64,000 nt of DNA from Roseibium aestuarii (GTDB taxonomy: Bacteria > Pseudomonadota > Alphaproteobacteria > Rhizobiales > Stappiaceae): contig NZ_VORA01000002.1 of NCBI RefSeq assembly GCF_008477545.1, positions 1-64,000 on the forward strand, written 5' to 3'. The position numbers and the translations under genes were made by a program. Below, in pieces: positions 27,965 to 37,397 of this stretch. The notes beneath the pieces were generated by a model, which saw only the letters and a list, made by a program, of their open reading frames with translations, did no database searches and had not been told where the DNA came from. Within the stretch, counting starts at the first letter, position 1, and each line of letters starts with the position of its first letter.

Positions 27965-29245
27965 ATGACCCGCCAGGACCACGACGACACGCACCGCGCC
28001 GCCCCGACCGGGGTTGCCGGTCAGGAGGAGCCTGTCGAGGCACAGCTCGCCCTGATCTCCTCCCTCGACCAGATCCCGGCACCCGTCTGGGACAGTGTCG
28101 CCAATCCGGGCTGGACGGTCGAGGCTTCGGGCCGCCCCGCCCCGGACCCAGGCCTTGAATCACCTTCTCAGGAAACCTCCTTCAACCCCTTCCTGACACA
28201 CGCTTTTCTCCAGTCCCTGGAAGAGAGCGGCTGCGTCCGCCCCGAGACCGGCTGGATCCCCCGGCACCTGATCCTGCAACAGGGCGACGAGGTGCTCGGC
28301 GCCGTGCCCGCCTATCTCAAGACCCACAGCCAGGGCGAATATGTCTTCGACCACGGCTGGGCCGATGCCTTCGAGCGCGCCGGCGGCGCCTATTATCCCA
28401 AGCTTCAGGTCTCCGTCCCCTTCACGCCGGCCACCGGTCGCCGCTTCCTCACCTCGCCAGCCATTGCGCGGGCTGCCGGCATCGAGGCCCTGTCCGCCGG
28501 ACTGGTCGAGGTCTGCCGCCGCTCCGGCGCCTCCTCCGTGCATGCAACCTTCCTGACCACGGACGAATGGCAGGCGCTCGGTGCCGCCGGATACCTGCAG
28601 CGCACCGACAGCCAGTTCCATTTCGAGAACCCGGGATACGAAAGCTTCGACGCCTTTCTCGCCGAACTCAATTCGCGCAAGCGCAAGGACATCCGCAAGG
28701 AGCGTCAAGGGGCGCTGGAGGCCGGCATCGAGATCGAATGGGTGACCGGCAGCGACCTGAAGGAGCACCACTGGGACGCCTTCTATGCCTTCTACGTGGA
28801 CACGGGCAGCCGCAAGTGGGGACGGCCCTACCTCAACCGCCGTTTCTTCTCCCTGATCAGCGAGCGCATGGCCGGCCAGATCCTGCTGGTGCTGGCCCGC
28901 CGCGAGGGCCGCTATATTGCCGGCGCGCTGAATTTCATCGGATCCGACACGCTCTTTGGCCGCAACTGGGGCTGCATCGAGCACCACCCCTTCCTGCATT
29001 TCGAGGTCTGCTACTATCAGGCCATCGACTTTGCCATTCAGCGTGGCCTCTCGCGGGTCGAGGCGGGCGCGCAAGGCGCCCACAAGCTCGCCCGCGGCTA
29101 TGTGCCGAGCCAGACCCGCTCAGCCCACTGGATCGCCCATCCCGGCCTGCGCGACGCGGTCGCCGATTTCCTGACCCACGAACGCCGGATGGTCGAGCGC
29201 GAAGCCGAGGCCCTCGCCACCCACGCCCCCTTCCGCAAGGCCTGA
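27965..29245 (+). CDS. FemAB-superfamily / DUF482 acyltransferase-like protein
   Basis: A 426-residue member of the DUF482 (peptidogalycan biosynthesis / FemAB-like GNAT) family. Recognisable pieces are NPFLTHAFLQSLEESGC, GYVFDHGWADAFERAGG-like region, YYPKLQVSVPFTPATGRR, NSRKRKDIRKER, GRNWGCIEHHPFLHFEVCYY and EAGAQGAHKLARGYVP. The family has two GNAT-like folds; its reaction has not been defined. The first 50 residues are acidic and poorly conserved. It stands in a rightward series with GDPD but 79 bp apart. Confidence 0.85.
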   Translation: MTRQDHDDTHRAAPTGVAGQEEPVEAQLALISSLDQIPAPVWDSVANPGWTVEASGRPAPDPGLESPSQETSFNPFLTHAFLQSLEESGCVRPETGWIPRHLILQQGDEVLGAVPAYLKTHSQGEYVFDHGWADAFERAGGAYYPKLQVSVPFTPATGRRFLTSPAIARAAGIEALSAGLVEVCRRSGASSVHATFLTTDEWQALGAAGYLQRTDSQFHFENPGYESFDAFLAELNSRKRKDIRKERQGALEAGIEIEWVTGSDLKEHHWDAFYAFYVDTGSRKWGRPYLNRRFFSLISERMAGQILLVLARREGRYIAGALNFIGSDTLFGRNWGCIEHHPFLHFEVCYYQAIDFAIQRGLSRVEAGAQGAHKLARGYVPSQTRSAHWIAHPGLRDAVADFLTHERRMVEREAEALATHAPFRKA

Positions 29246-29297
29246 GCGCCAGTAGGAGCGGGAGACCCACAAGCGCAGGACAGTCATCCCGGATCGT

Positions 29298-29315
29298 TTC
29301 CACTCGACCGCCGGA
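29298..29315 (+). repeat. 18-bp direct repeat, left of the serine protease gene
   Basis: ttccactcgaccgccgga recurs as ttccactcgaccgctgga at 30874-30891 (17 of 18 identical), on the other side of the serine protease gene. Confidence 0.7.
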
Positions 29316-29369
29316 CGCAAGGCGGCTACGTTTGCAACCGGTAACAGTGCATGCGTGACAGGCCGTTTC

Positions 29370-30842
29370 ATGTTCAGAGTATTCGCGACCATCCTGCTTC
29401 TGGTAACGCTCACGATCTCGTCTCCAGCCCGGTCATCGGACATTCTCTTCGAGGAATTCGATGCTCGCCGCCTGACGGAAACGGAAAAGCGCTTCCTGCA
29501 GGTGGGTCTGGCTCTGGCCGGTCATTATGACGCGATGATCGACGGCGCGTGGGGAGCCGGCAGTCAGGAGGCCTTCGAACGCTATGCGGCAGATTTCATC
29601 CCGGAAGAGAAGGTCCCCTTCTGGGCTGCCGCCGCACTGGCGATCGACACTTTCGTGAGATTCGAGAAGGAGGGGTGGACCCTCTGGTATATGGAGCCCC
29701 TCGATCTTTCCATTCTCATCCCCGGGGAGAAGATTGTCTCCGGAAAGGACGATCAGGACTACTTCAACCTCGAGGACAGCAGCTCCTCGCTCCGCTATTC
29801 GTTCACTCTGGACGACGATCAGGACCTGGTGCGCACCCACGCCTATGTGAGCCGCCAGGCCGCAAATCCCGCGACAACCTATTCATTGCGCAAGTCCCGG
29901 AGATGGGTGACCTCCGCAAGGAAGTCCAACGGCGTCACCATCTACGCAAGATCCGAGAAACAGGGATACCTGTGGCGTACGGTCATCCTCTCCGCCAGCA
30001 CGCAGGACAAGGGGCGTATGGCCGCCGTTGCTGGCAGCATCCGGCCGGGCAGGCCGGCAGATCTTGACCCGCCTGAGAACGGCCTCATTGCCCTGATCGT
30101 TGGGGAACTGGCCAAAATGCTCAAGGAGGATGAGAAGGGTCCGAAGCGAAAAGGAAGAGCCGCTCGCGAAGACGGAAAGCAACAGGCCGCAGCCCCGGGC
30201 TCCGGCGCGCCCGGATCAGATGATGCAGATACACCCGCATCCTCCGGCACCGCCTTCCTTGTCACCTCCGAAGGAGACCTCCTCACGAACCACCATGTGG
30301 TCGACGGCTGCGCCTCGCTCACGATCAACGGAGAACCGGTTTCTGTCGTGAACGAGGACGAGGATTATGATCTCGCACTCCTCTCCGCGCCCTGGATGAA
30401 AGGCCTCACTCCCTTGCCCTTCTCGCCCAGACCCGCCGCGCTCAACGCGGACGTGACCGTGGCCGGCTTCCCGCTGGCCGGGCTTCTCAGCGGCCTGAAC
30501 ATCACCCGTGGCACCGTCACCTCCATGAAGGGCCTCCGTGGCAACTCAAACCACGTGCAGATCTCTGCGCCGGTCCAACCCGGCAACTCCGGCGGTCCGG
30601 CAGTCGACATGCGTGGGGAAGCCATCGGCGTGGTCGTGGCAAAGCTCGATGCCCAGATCGTGGCCAACGTCACCGGTGACATTCCCCAGAACATCAACTT
30701 CGCCGTTCGCGGAACCATTGCCCGGCTTTTCCTTCAGCTCAACGGCGTCGAACCGGTGATCGGCGATGGAGAAATTGCATTGCCGCCGGAAGAGATCGCA
30801 GAGCGACTGTCCCGCACGACTTTCCAGGTGAATTGCAACTAG
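29370..30842 (+). CDS. Exported trypsin-like (S1C/HtrA-type) serine protease
   Basis: About 490 residues. A signal peptide (MFRVFATILLLVTLTISSPA) is followed by an unrecognised domain of about 220 residues that begins with a peptidoglycan-binding-like helix pair (ALAGHYDAMIDGAWGAGSQ). A Lys/Pro/Ser-rich linker comes next, then a trypsin-like domain: His in LTNHHVVDGC, Asp in EDYDLALLS and Ser in QPGNSGGPAVD form the triad. No PDZ domain is present, unlike DegP. A GTG five codons earlier is an alternative start. Base composition looks a little lower in GC than neighbours, and direct repeats flank the gene. Confidence 0.88.
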   Translation: MFRVFATILLLVTLTISSPARSSDILFEEFDARRLTETEKRFLQVGLALAGHYDAMIDGAWGAGSQEAFERYAADFIPEEKVPFWAAAALAIDTFVRFEKEGWTLWYMEPLDLSILIPGEKIVSGKDDQDYFNLEDSSSSLRYSFTLDDDQDLVRTHAYVSRQAANPATTYSLRKSRRWVTSARKSNGVTIYARSEKQGYLWRTVILSASTQDKGRMAAVAGSIRPGRPADLDPPENGLIALIVGELAKMLKEDEKGPKRKGRAAREDGKQQAAAPGSGAPGSDDADTPASSGTAFLVTSEGDLLTNHHVVDGCASLTINGEPVSVVNEDEDYDLALLSAPWMKGLTPLPFSPRPAALNADVTVAGFPLAGLLSGLNITRGTVTSMKGLRGNSNHVQISAPVQPGNSGGPAVDMRGEAIGVVVAKLDAQIVANVTGDIPQNINFAVRGTIARLFLQLNGVEPVIGDGEIALPPEEIAERLSRTTFQVNCN

Positions 30843-30873
30843 AACGGCGGGCTCGACCGGCGCCCGGCCAGCG

Positions 30874-30891
30874 TTCCACTCGACCGCTGGA
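30874..30891 (+). repeat. 18-bp direct repeat, right of the serine protease gene
   Basis: Partner of 29298-29315 (one mismatch in 18). It lies in the 132-bp gap before the HIT gene. Confidence 0.7.
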
Positions 30892-30974
30892 TGGCGGCAC
30901 CTGCGGCCTTGCCGGAGGGCGCTGGTTCTGGCTAGTGTCGCCTCCAACCCTTCGTCTTGCGCAAGAGAGACCCG

Positions 30975-31415
30975 ATGACCAGCTCCGCCTCCACCCCTGC
31001 CTATGATGACCAGAACATCTTTGCCCGCATCCTGCGCGGCGAGCTGCCCTGTCACAAGCTCTACGAGGACGATGCGTCTCTCGCGATCATGGACATCATG
31101 CCCCGCGGCGACGGCCATTCCCTGGTGATCCCCAAGGCCCCGTCCCGCAACCTGCTGGACATCCAACCGGACGCGCTGACCGCCACGATCCTCAACGTGC
31201 AGAAGCTGGCGCGCGCCGTGAAGGCCGCATTTGATGCAGATGGCGTGACCCTGGAGCAATATTCCGAACCGGCCTCCGGCCAGACCGTCTATCACACCCA
31301 TTTCCACATCCTGCCGCGCTTTGAAGGCGTGGCGCTGAAGCCCCATGCCGGCGCCATGGCCGACAACGCCCGGCTGGCCGAGCAGGCAGAGAAGATCCGC
31401 GCCGCGCTTGCGTGA
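30975..31415 (+). CDS. HIT family protein (histidine triad hydrolase)
   Basis: A 146-residue HIT protein. The substrate-binding N-terminal part IFARILRGELPCHKLYEDD and the catalytic triad HTHFHILPRF (H-x-H-x-H) are present. HIT proteins of this branch act as nucleoside phosphoramidate hydrolases or dinucleotide hydrolases. The ATG at 30975 is preceded by AAGAGAGA. Convergent with the SDR gene; a shared terminator lies between. Confidence 0.92.
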   Translation: MTSSASTPAYDDQNIFARILRGELPCHKLYEDDASLAIMDIMPRGDGHSLVIPKAPSRNLLDIQPDALTATILNVQKLARAVKAAFDADGVTLEQYSEPASGQTVYHTHFHILPRFEGVALKPHAGAMADNARLAEQAEKIRAALA

Positions 31416-31439
31416 ACGATCTGCCCCGGCAGACCTGAA

Positions 31440-31478
31440 AAGGCCGCGCCCGGGGTCTCCGGCGCGGCCTTCCTGTTT
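31440..31478. terminator. Terminator between the HIT and SDR genes
   Basis: An 11-bp perfect stem aaggccgcgcc / ggcgcggcctt with a 10-base loop, then cctgttttt on the plus strand. It probably serves the HIT gene; use by the convergent SDR transcript is weaker (no long T run on that side). Confidence 0.75.
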
Positions 31479-31503
31479 TTCGTCCTCCGGCCGGAATGGC
31501 GCG

Positions 31504-32208
31504 TCAGACAGAGCGGGTCAGGCCCCCGTCGATGCGGATGTTCTGCCCCGTGATGTAGCCGCCACCCGGCCCGGCGAGATAGGCGATCAGGGCGGCCACC
31601 TCCTCTTCCGTGCCGTAGCGCCCCATCGGAATGCGCGCGCGACGATCCTCCTTCTCCGGCAGGCTGTCGATGAAGCCCGGCAGGATGTTGTTCATGCGGA
31701 TGCCCTCGGCCGCATATTTGTCCGCATAGAGCTTGGCAAACCCGGCAAGCCCGGCGCGGAACACGGCCGAGGTCGGGAACAGCGGATCCGGCTCAAAGAC
31801 CGCGAAGGTGGAGATGTTGATGATCGCCCCGCCCTTCTGCGCCTGCATCAGCGGCGTGACGAGCCGGGTCGGACGGATGACGTTGAGCAGGTAGAAATCC
31901 ATGCCCCGGTGCCAGTCCTCGTCCGCAAGCTCCAGAATGTCGCCCTTGGGGCCGTGACCGGCGGAATTGACCAGCACATCCACCCGGCCCCAGCGCTCCA
32001 CCGCGCCGTCGACCAGCCGGGCCAGATCCGCGGTCTCCAGATTGGACCCGGTGACGCCGAACCCACCAAGCTCCGTCCCCAGCGCCTCTCCCTTGCCGGA
32101 GGACGAGAGAATGCCGACCTTGTAGCCTTCGCCGGCGAGCTTCCGGGCGGCCGCAGCCCCCATGCCGCTGCCACCAGCCGTGACCAGAGCAACCTTCACA
32201 TCAGACAT
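31504..32208 (-). CDS. SDR family oxidoreductase with non-canonical active site
   Basis: A 234-residue short-chain dehydrogenase/reductase. The nucleotide site reads VTAGGSGMGAAAAR and the NNAG-type motif is NSAGHG. The usual catalytic Ser is Ser133 (NISTF), but in the place of YxxxK there is SAVFR (Ser147 ... Arg151). So the classical proton donor Tyr and Lys are both missing. The substrate-binding and C-terminal parts (MNNILPGFIDSLPEKEDRR, GPGGGYITGQNIRIDGG) look normal. Either the family uses other residues or the enzyme is not a dehydrogenase. Downstream of azlCD on the same strand, 42 bp away. Confidence 0.9.
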   Translation of the reverse strand: MSDVKVALVTAGGSGMGAAAARKLAGEGYKVGILSSSGKGEALGTELGGFGVTGSNLETADLARLVDGAVERWGRVDVLVNSAGHGPKGDILELADEDWHRGMDFYLLNVIRPTRLVTPLMQAQKGGAIINISTFAVFEPDPLFPTSAVFRAGLAGFAKLYADKYAAEGIRMNNILPGFIDSLPEKEDRRARIPMGRYGTEEEVAALIAYLAGPGGGYITGQNIRIDGGLTRSV

Positions 32209-32250
32209 GACTTCCCCCGCAATTTCAAATCGTTACAAGGCATTCCGGAC

Positions 32251-32616
32251 TCAAAGTCCGAGCAGCAACCAGCCCCCGATGAGCAGCACTTCCGCCACAA
32301 GAACCCCGACGATGACCCGCCGGCCGAGACCGAGATAGGCCGCGAACCCGGCAAGGGCCGCCAGCAGCCGCAGCCACATGGGCGTCGCCTCGATGACACC
32401 GGTCGGGAACAGGATGAGCTTGGAGATCACTCCGGCGACGAGGGCCGTGGCGACGGCGCGCACCCAGATCAGCAGCTCCCCATCCTCGCGCAGGCGCCCG
32501 CCGGCCAGAACGCCGATCCAGCGCCACATGTCGGTGGCGATCCATCCGGCGACAAGGATCATCACATAGGGCCACCACCAGGTGTCGGCGACCGCCGCCT
32601 CGAAGGGAAGCATCAT
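32251..32616 (-). CDS. azlD: AzlD family branched-chain amino acid export subunit
   Basis: A 121-residue membrane protein with four hydrophobic helices (WWPYVMILVAGWIATDMWRW at the start, then AVATALVAGVISKLILFPT). It is the small partner of AzlC in the LIV-E family exporter of branched-chain amino acids. Its ATG lies inside the end of azlC (4-bp overlap), so expression is coupled. Confidence 0.87.
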   Translation of the reverse strand: MMLPFEAAVADTWWWPYVMILVAGWIATDMWRWIGVLAGGRLREDGELLIWVRAVATALVAGVISKLILFPTGVIEATPMWLRLLAALAGFAAYLGLGRRVIVGVLVAEVLLIGGWLLLGL

Positions 32617-33383
32617 GACAGCCCCCTCCGGCGCAACCGCGTGACCCCATAGGCAAGGGTCCCACCCACCAGACCGGTCCACAGCAGGTCCAGCCCGGGA
32701 GCAAATGTGTAGAAGAGCGGCCCGAGCGCGAGACCGGCGATCATCGACAGCTTGTCGGAGGAGAGCCGCGAGGCCCCCCAGAGGGAACAGAGGAAATAGA
32801 CCGGCGTGAGCAGGAACAGTCCGCCTGCGACCGCCGGCGGCAACTCGTCCACCAGCAGATAGGCAATGCCCGTCACGCAGGTCACGCTGGAGGTGAGAAG
32901 GGTCGAGAACCCGGCGAAATAGGGCAACCGGGCTTCCCGCGGCAGCTTCGGCAGGTTGTGCATGGCAAAGACCCATGCGGTCACGGCAATGAAATGGGAA
33001 ATATAGAGAAGCTGCCAGGTCTTCGTCCGGCCCGGCACCTTCACCATGGGGATCATCGCCATGGTCATGGGCATGAGCCGCACGGAGGCGAGCGCCACCG
33101 CAATGCCTGCCGGCACGATGCCAAGCCCGGTGCCGATCGCCCCGGTGAGCACCACGATGGACGGCAGGGCCCAGACCAGACCGGCCATCACCAGGGTTTC
33201 GGCCAGCGTCAGCCCCGTGCCCCGCGCCAGCCCCGCATAGCCGACAAAGGCCGCCATGAGGATTAAGGCTGGCAGGGATACCGCCGCCCTTCCCCCGCGC
33301 AGGAACCACTGCAGGGACGACACTTCCCCGTCCCCGGGGCGCGGCTCATCTCCGGAGGAGAGCGGCGAGGACGAGGAAGCCAT
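32613..33383 (-). CDS. azlC: AzlC family branched-chain amino acid exporter
   Basis: About 256 residues with seven or so membrane helices. AzlC-type segments include PSIVVLTGAIGTGLGI, VRLMPMTMAMIPMVK, HFIAVTAWVFAMH and the LTPVYFLCSLWGASRL stretch. It forms the large subunit with AzlD. I chose the ATG at 33383 because GAGG lies eight bases upstream; an in-frame ATG at 33428 lacks a visible ribosome site. Exported substrate (Leu/Ile/Val or analogues) is by family. Confidence 0.87.
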   Translation of the reverse strand: MASSSSPLSSGDEPRPGDGEVSSLQWFLRGGRAAVSLPALILMAAFVGYAGLARGTGLTLAETLVMAGLVWALPSIVVLTGAIGTGLGIVPAGIAVALASVRLMPMTMAMIPMVKVPGRTKTWQLLYISHFIAVTAWVFAMHNLPKLPREARLPYFAGFSTLLTSSVTCVTGIAYLLVDELPPAVAGGLFLLTPVYFLCSLWGASRLSSDKLSMIAGLALGPLFYTFAPGLDLLWTGLVGGTLAYGVTRLRRRGLS

Positions 33384-33689
33384 GCCAGCCGCCTCGGAGG
33401 CGCTGGCGGGATCAGGCAGATCGGACATGGCGGGCAACGCAAGAAGAGGTAAGGAACCCTTATTAAGAAGCCTCCACCCGATTTGTCAAACCACCCGGTC
33501 CAGAAGCGTCTGTCTACCGTCGGGCGGACCCGAATGACATGCGCTCGTGTCGCGGCCTCAAAGCAGAGCGTGCGGGCCCAGGACCCCGCGAAGATGGCGG
33601 CAAGGCTGCCCCCTCCCACCCCGATGGTCCTGCTCGGCACAGGCCCGAGCAGGACGGCGGAGAGAGGCCTGCAGAAAAACGCCCTCCTT

Positions 33690-33795
33690 CGTCATCCCCG
33701 CGCAGGCGGGGATCCAGTAACCAACTGAAGATGCGGTGTTTTTCATCGGCCTCACCAATGAAGTCTGGATCCTCGACACAGGGACGAGGATGACG
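33690..33795. repeat. 106-bp REP doublet with terminal inverted repeats
   Basis: The gene-free gap 33384-33860 contains this element. It starts cgtcatccccgcg and ends gaggatgacg, and inside it ggatccag (33710) faces ctggatcc (33765), so left and right arms are inverted copies of each other, each forming its own small hairpin (ccccgcgcaggcgggg at the left). The design resembles common alphaproteobacterial REP pairs or very small MITEs. No coding capacity. The rest of the gap shows nothing else. Confidence 0.75.
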
Positions 33796-33860
33796 GTGGA
33801 GAGCCCCCCCACTGACGTCTTGCAGGCCTGGCGAAACGGCCCCGCCCCGGCCGAAACGAA

Positions 33861-33886
33861 AACGGCCCGGAATGCTCCGGGCCGTT
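33861..33886 (-). terminator. Terminator of clpA
   Basis: Ten-base stem aacggcccgg / ccgggccgtt; on the minus strand it is followed by ttcgttt. It lies 45 bp past the clpA stop. Confidence 0.8.
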
Positions 33887-33930
33887 CCACTATCTTTCGT
33901 CACTCGCAGGCGAACCCTGCAAGGCCAAGC

Positions 33931-36387
33931 TCAGTCGGCGAGCGGCACCTTGGGCACCAGGCTGGTCTTGGCCGCCGGGCCGACGCTCTTGCCGCCGGGT
34001 TTGGCGGTCGCCGCCTTGGCCGTTGCAGGCTTGCGCTTGCGCTTGGCCTTCACCGGGGCTTTCCCCGGAGCCTTTGCCTTGGCGGGAGCGGCGATGCGCT
34101 CTTCCACCGTTTCCAGCAGCAGTCCGGCCAGATCCTCGGAGACCGTCACCTTTACGGTGCCGCCCTTCATCAGCTTGCCGAAGAGCACCTCGTCGGCCAG
34201 CGGCCGCTTGATGTGCTCCTGGATCACCCGGCCGAGCGGACGCGCCCCCATCTGGCTGTCATAACCCTTGTCGGCCAGCCACTCGGTCGCCTCGGGGGTC
34301 AGTTCGAAGGTCACGCCCCGGTCGGCCAGCTGGGCCTCGAGCTGCATGACGAACTTCTCGACCACCTTGTAGACCACTTCGCGCGGCAGGTTGGCGAAGG
34401 GAATGATCGCGTCCAGACGGTTGCGGAATTCCGGCGTGAACAGCTTGTTGATCGCCTCCGCATCCTCGCCTTCCCGCTTCACCCGGTTGAAGCCCACCGG
34501 TGCCTTGGCCAGATCCGAGGCCCCGGCATTGGTGGTCATGATCAGGATGACATTGCGGAAATCGACCTGCTTGCCGTTGTGATCGGTCAGCTTGCCGTGA
34601 TCCATCACCTGCAGGAGGATGTTGAAGAGGTCCGGATGGGCCTTCTCGATTTCATCCAGCAGCAGCACGCAATGGGGATGCTGGTCGACGCCGTCGGTCA
34701 GCAGACCGCCCTGGTCGAAGCCCACATAGCCCGGAGGCGCGCCGATGAGGCGGGAAACCGTGTGCCGCTCCATGTATTCCGACATGTCGAAGCGGATGAG
34801 CTCCACCCCCAGCGACGAGGCCAGCTGGCGCGCCACTTCGGTCTTGCCCACGCCCGTCGGGCCGGAGAAGAGATAGCTGCCGATCGGCTTGTCCGGCTCG
34901 CGCAGGCCCGCACGGGCCAGCTTGATGGCCGAGGACAGGGTCTCGATGGCCGCATCCTGACCGTAGACGACCCGCTTCAGGTCGACGGGGAGCGACGACA
35001 GCACGGCCGCGTCGTCCTTCGACACCGACTTGGGCGGGATCCGCGCCATGGTGGCGATGGTGTTCTCGATCTCCTTCACGCCGATGGTCTTGCGCCGGCG
35101 GTTTTCCGGCACGAGCATCTGGGAGGCACCGGTCTCGTCCAGCACGTCGATGGCCTTGTCCGGCAGCTTCCGGTCGGAGATGTACTTCGCCGACAGTTCC
35201 ACCGCTGTCTTGATGGCATCGTTGGTGTAGCGGACCTTGTGGAAGTCCTCGAAATAGGGCTTCAGCCCTTTCAGGATCTCGATCGCATCCGGCACGGAAG
35301 GCTCGTTGACATCGATCTTCTGGAAGCGCCGGACCAGCGCCCGGTCCTTCTCGAAGAACTGACGGTATTCCTTGTAGGTGGTCGAGCCGATGCAGCGGAT
35401 CGCACCCGAAGCCAGCGCCGGCTTCAGCAAGTTGGAGGCATCCATGGCCCCGCCGGAGGTTGCGCCTGCGCCGATCACCGTGTGGATCTCGTCGATGAAC
35501 ATCACCGCATTCGGATAGTCCTCGATCTCCTTCACCACCTGCTTCAGGCGCTCTTCGAAATCGCCGCGATAGCGGGTACCGGCCAGGAGCGCGCCCATGT
35601 CGAGCGAGAAGATGGTGGCATCCTGCAGCACTTCCGGCACGTCGCCCTTGACGATGCGATGGGCAAGCCCTTCGGCGATCGCCGTCTTGCCGACCCCGGG
35701 ATCACCGACGAAGAGCGGATTGTTCTTCGACCGGCGGCACAGGATCTGGATGGTGCGGGAAATTTCGGTGTCGCGGCCGATCAGCGGATCGATCTTGCCC
35801 TTCTTGGCCTTCTCGTTGAGGTTGACGCAATAGGCTTCCAGCGCATCGGTCTTGGCCTTGGGCTTCGGCTCGCCGGCGTTGCTCTGGACGGTCTCTTCCT
35901 CTTCCGCGCCCTCGACGGGCCGCGCCTCGGACATGCCCGGGCGCTTGGCGATGCCGTGGGAGATGTAGTTGACCGCGTCGTAACGGGTCATGTCCTGGTC
36001 CTGCAGGAAATAGGCGGCGTGGCTCTCGCGCTCGGCGAAGATCGCCACCAGCACGTTGGCCCCGGTCACCTCTTCCCGTCCGGAGGACTGGACATGGATC
36101 ACCGCCCGCTGGATGACCCGCTGGAACCCGGCGGTGGGCTTGGAATCTTCCTCGCCATCCGTCACCAGGTTCTCGAGCTCGGTCTCGATATATTCCAGAA
36201 GGCTGCGCCGGATGGCGTCCATGTCGACGTTGCAGGCGCGCATGACGGCTGCGGCATCCTGATCGTCGAGCAGGGCCAGCAGGAGATGCTCAAGAGTGGC
36301 ATATTCCTGTTGGCGCTCGTTGGCATAGGCCAGAGCCTGATGCAGAGCTTTTTCGAGACTGCGAGAAAATGACGGCACGAGTGACAT
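33931..36387 (-). CDS. clpA: ATP-dependent Clp protease ATP-binding subunit ClpA
   Basis: An 818-residue AAA+ unfoldase. The N-domain ([28 protein letters not shown]) precedes two ATPase modules with Walker A motifs GDPGVGKT and [16 protein letters not shown], and the ClpP-contact region follows in the second module. It exceeds E. coli ClpA by about 60 residues, mostly a basic Lys/Ala/Pro-rich C-terminal tail ([17 protein letters not shown]). ClpS, its adaptor, is encoded 3 bp upstream. Together with ClpP it degrades N-end-rule substrates. Confidence 0.97.
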   Translation of the reverse strand: MSLVPSFSRSLEKALHQALAYANERQQEYATLEHLLLALLDDQDAAAVMRACNVDMDAIRRSLLEYIETELENLVTDGEEDSKPTAGFQRVIQRAVIHVQSSGREEVTGANVLVAIFAERESHAAYFLQDQDMTRYDAVNYISHGIAKRPGMSEARPVEGAEEEETVQSNAGEPKPKAKTDALEAYCVNLNEKAKKGKIDPLIGRDTEISRTIQILCRRSKNNPLFVGDPGVGKTAIAEGLAHRIVKGDVPEVLQDATIFSLDMGALLAGTRYRGDFEERLKQVVKEIEDYPNAVMFIDEIHTVIGAGATSGGAMDASNLLKPALASGAIRCIGSTTYKEYRQFFEKDRALVRRFQKIDVNEPSVPDAIEILKGLKPYFEDFHKVRYTNDAIKTAVELSAKYISDRKLPDKAIDVLDETGASQMLVPENRRRKTIGVKEIENTIATMARIPPKSVSKDDAAVLSSLPVDLKRVVYGQDAAIETLSSAIKLARAGLREPDKPIGSYLFSGPTGVGKTEVARQLASSLGVELIRFDMSEYMERHTVSRLIGAPPGYVGFDQGGLLTDGVDQHPHCVLLLDEIEKAHPDLFNILLQVMDHGKLTDHNGKQVDFRNVILIMTTNAGASDLAKAPVGFNRVKREGEDAEAINKLFTPEFRNRLDAIIPFANLPREVVYKVVEKFVMQLEAQLADRGVTFELTPEATEWLADKGYDSQMGARPLGRVIQEHIKRPLADEVLFGKLMKGGTVKVTVSEDLAGLLLETVEERIAAPAKAKAPGKAPVKAKRKRKPATAKAATAKPGGKSVGPAAKTSLVPKVPLAD

Positions 36388-36390
36388 CCC

Positions 36391-36723
36391 TCATTTCTTT
36401 TCCATGACGCACTGCAGCGGATGCTGGTGCTTGCGGGCGAAATCCATCACTTGCGTGACCTTGGTCTCGGCCACTTCATAGGAATAGATTCCGCATTCCC
36501 CCACCCCATGATGATGAACATGCAGCATGATGCGGGTCGCCTCTTCCCTATTCTTCTGGAAGAAGCTTTCCACCACATGAATCACGAACTCCATGGGAGT
36601 GTAGTCGTCGTTGAGCAGCAGCACCCGATACAGGTTCGGCCGCTTCGCAACAGTCTTGGGACGAGTAACGACGACGGTGCCCGTGCCGTTGTCGCCATCT
36701 TCAAAATCGGCCCCGCGTGACAT
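36391..36723 (-). CDS. clpS: ATP-dependent Clp protease adaptor ClpS
   Basis: A 110-residue adaptor that delivers N-end-rule proteins to ClpA. The binding-pocket region is clear: [19 protein letters not shown] and [14 protein letters not shown], then a C-terminal [18 protein letters not shown]. The start ATG at 36723 is used; a TTG at 36735 is the other option. It is the first gene of the clpSA operon, and the promoter must lie in the region just upstream of 36735. Confidence 0.95.
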   Translation of the reverse strand: MSRGADFEDGDNGTGTVVVTRPKTVAKRPNLYRVLLLNDDYTPMEFVIHVVESFFQKNREEATRIMLHVHHHGVGECGIYSYEVAETKVTQVMDFARKHQHPLQCVMEKK

Positions 36724-37397
36724 GAGTATGCCCAATGTCCTCTTTCAGTCTTTGGCGTCCAGTCTAGCAATCGGGCGCGCGCTGTGAAAGTCACATCGCG
36801 GCAAGTCCCGGGCCATGACCAGCCTCGGTTAGGGAAGTCGAAACAAGCGTCCGACCAGTCAGCAGCGCATCTCGGGATGCAGCTTGAAGCGCACGGGTCT
36901 CGCGGCACCGGCGATCGCCTTTCGGTGCGGCATCAGCCTCGACACGCGGCCAAGGCTCGAGCCGACGACGCCGAAAGGATTGCGCTTCCGCCGGAGACCC
37001 CGGCTGGGATGGTTACAGAGGTTAACTTGGGAAGCAATCCCGCCAAGGTAAAGGGGAGAGGCGGAGGAAAGGATAAAATTTAAGGTGATCGTCCCCAGAC
37101 GTTCACGCAGCCAGTCACCCGGACGGTCGCCAGACGGCCATGCTCACAGTTGCACAGACGGGGATCATCGCGGGCAGACAAAGCCTGACGCCGCCCTCCT
37201 CGTCATACGGGAGCGCTGCCCCCGTTTGACCCGACCGGCGCGGATCGCCCTCATGAGCGACCGAGAATCCCCGCCGGAAATGCAAAAAGGCCTCCGCGCC
37301 GACCCTTGCCCCGGCTCACGAGGAGCAGGGACGAGAGGGCTGCGGAGACCCTTGAACCTGAGACCGCAGATCCCGAAGGACCAGCGGGAGCCCGGAC
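36724..37397. other. 674-bp gene-free gap between clpS and the phasin gene
   Basis: Two moderate open frames on the plus strand (36784-37083 and 37085-37516) lack a ribosome site, a family match and typical codon pattern, so I do not call them. A leftward clpS promoter probably lies near 36736-36800. A purine-rich patch (gagaggcggaggaaagg, about 37055-37075) resembles a ribosome site but only leads into taa. A weak hairpin with ggcctttttgc on the minus strand (about 37285-37300) may end the phasin transcript. Confidence 0.45.

Noticed and set aside
33736..36372. 878-codon open frame antisense to clpA
   Set aside because: ClpA is unmistakable on the other strand; this is a shadow.
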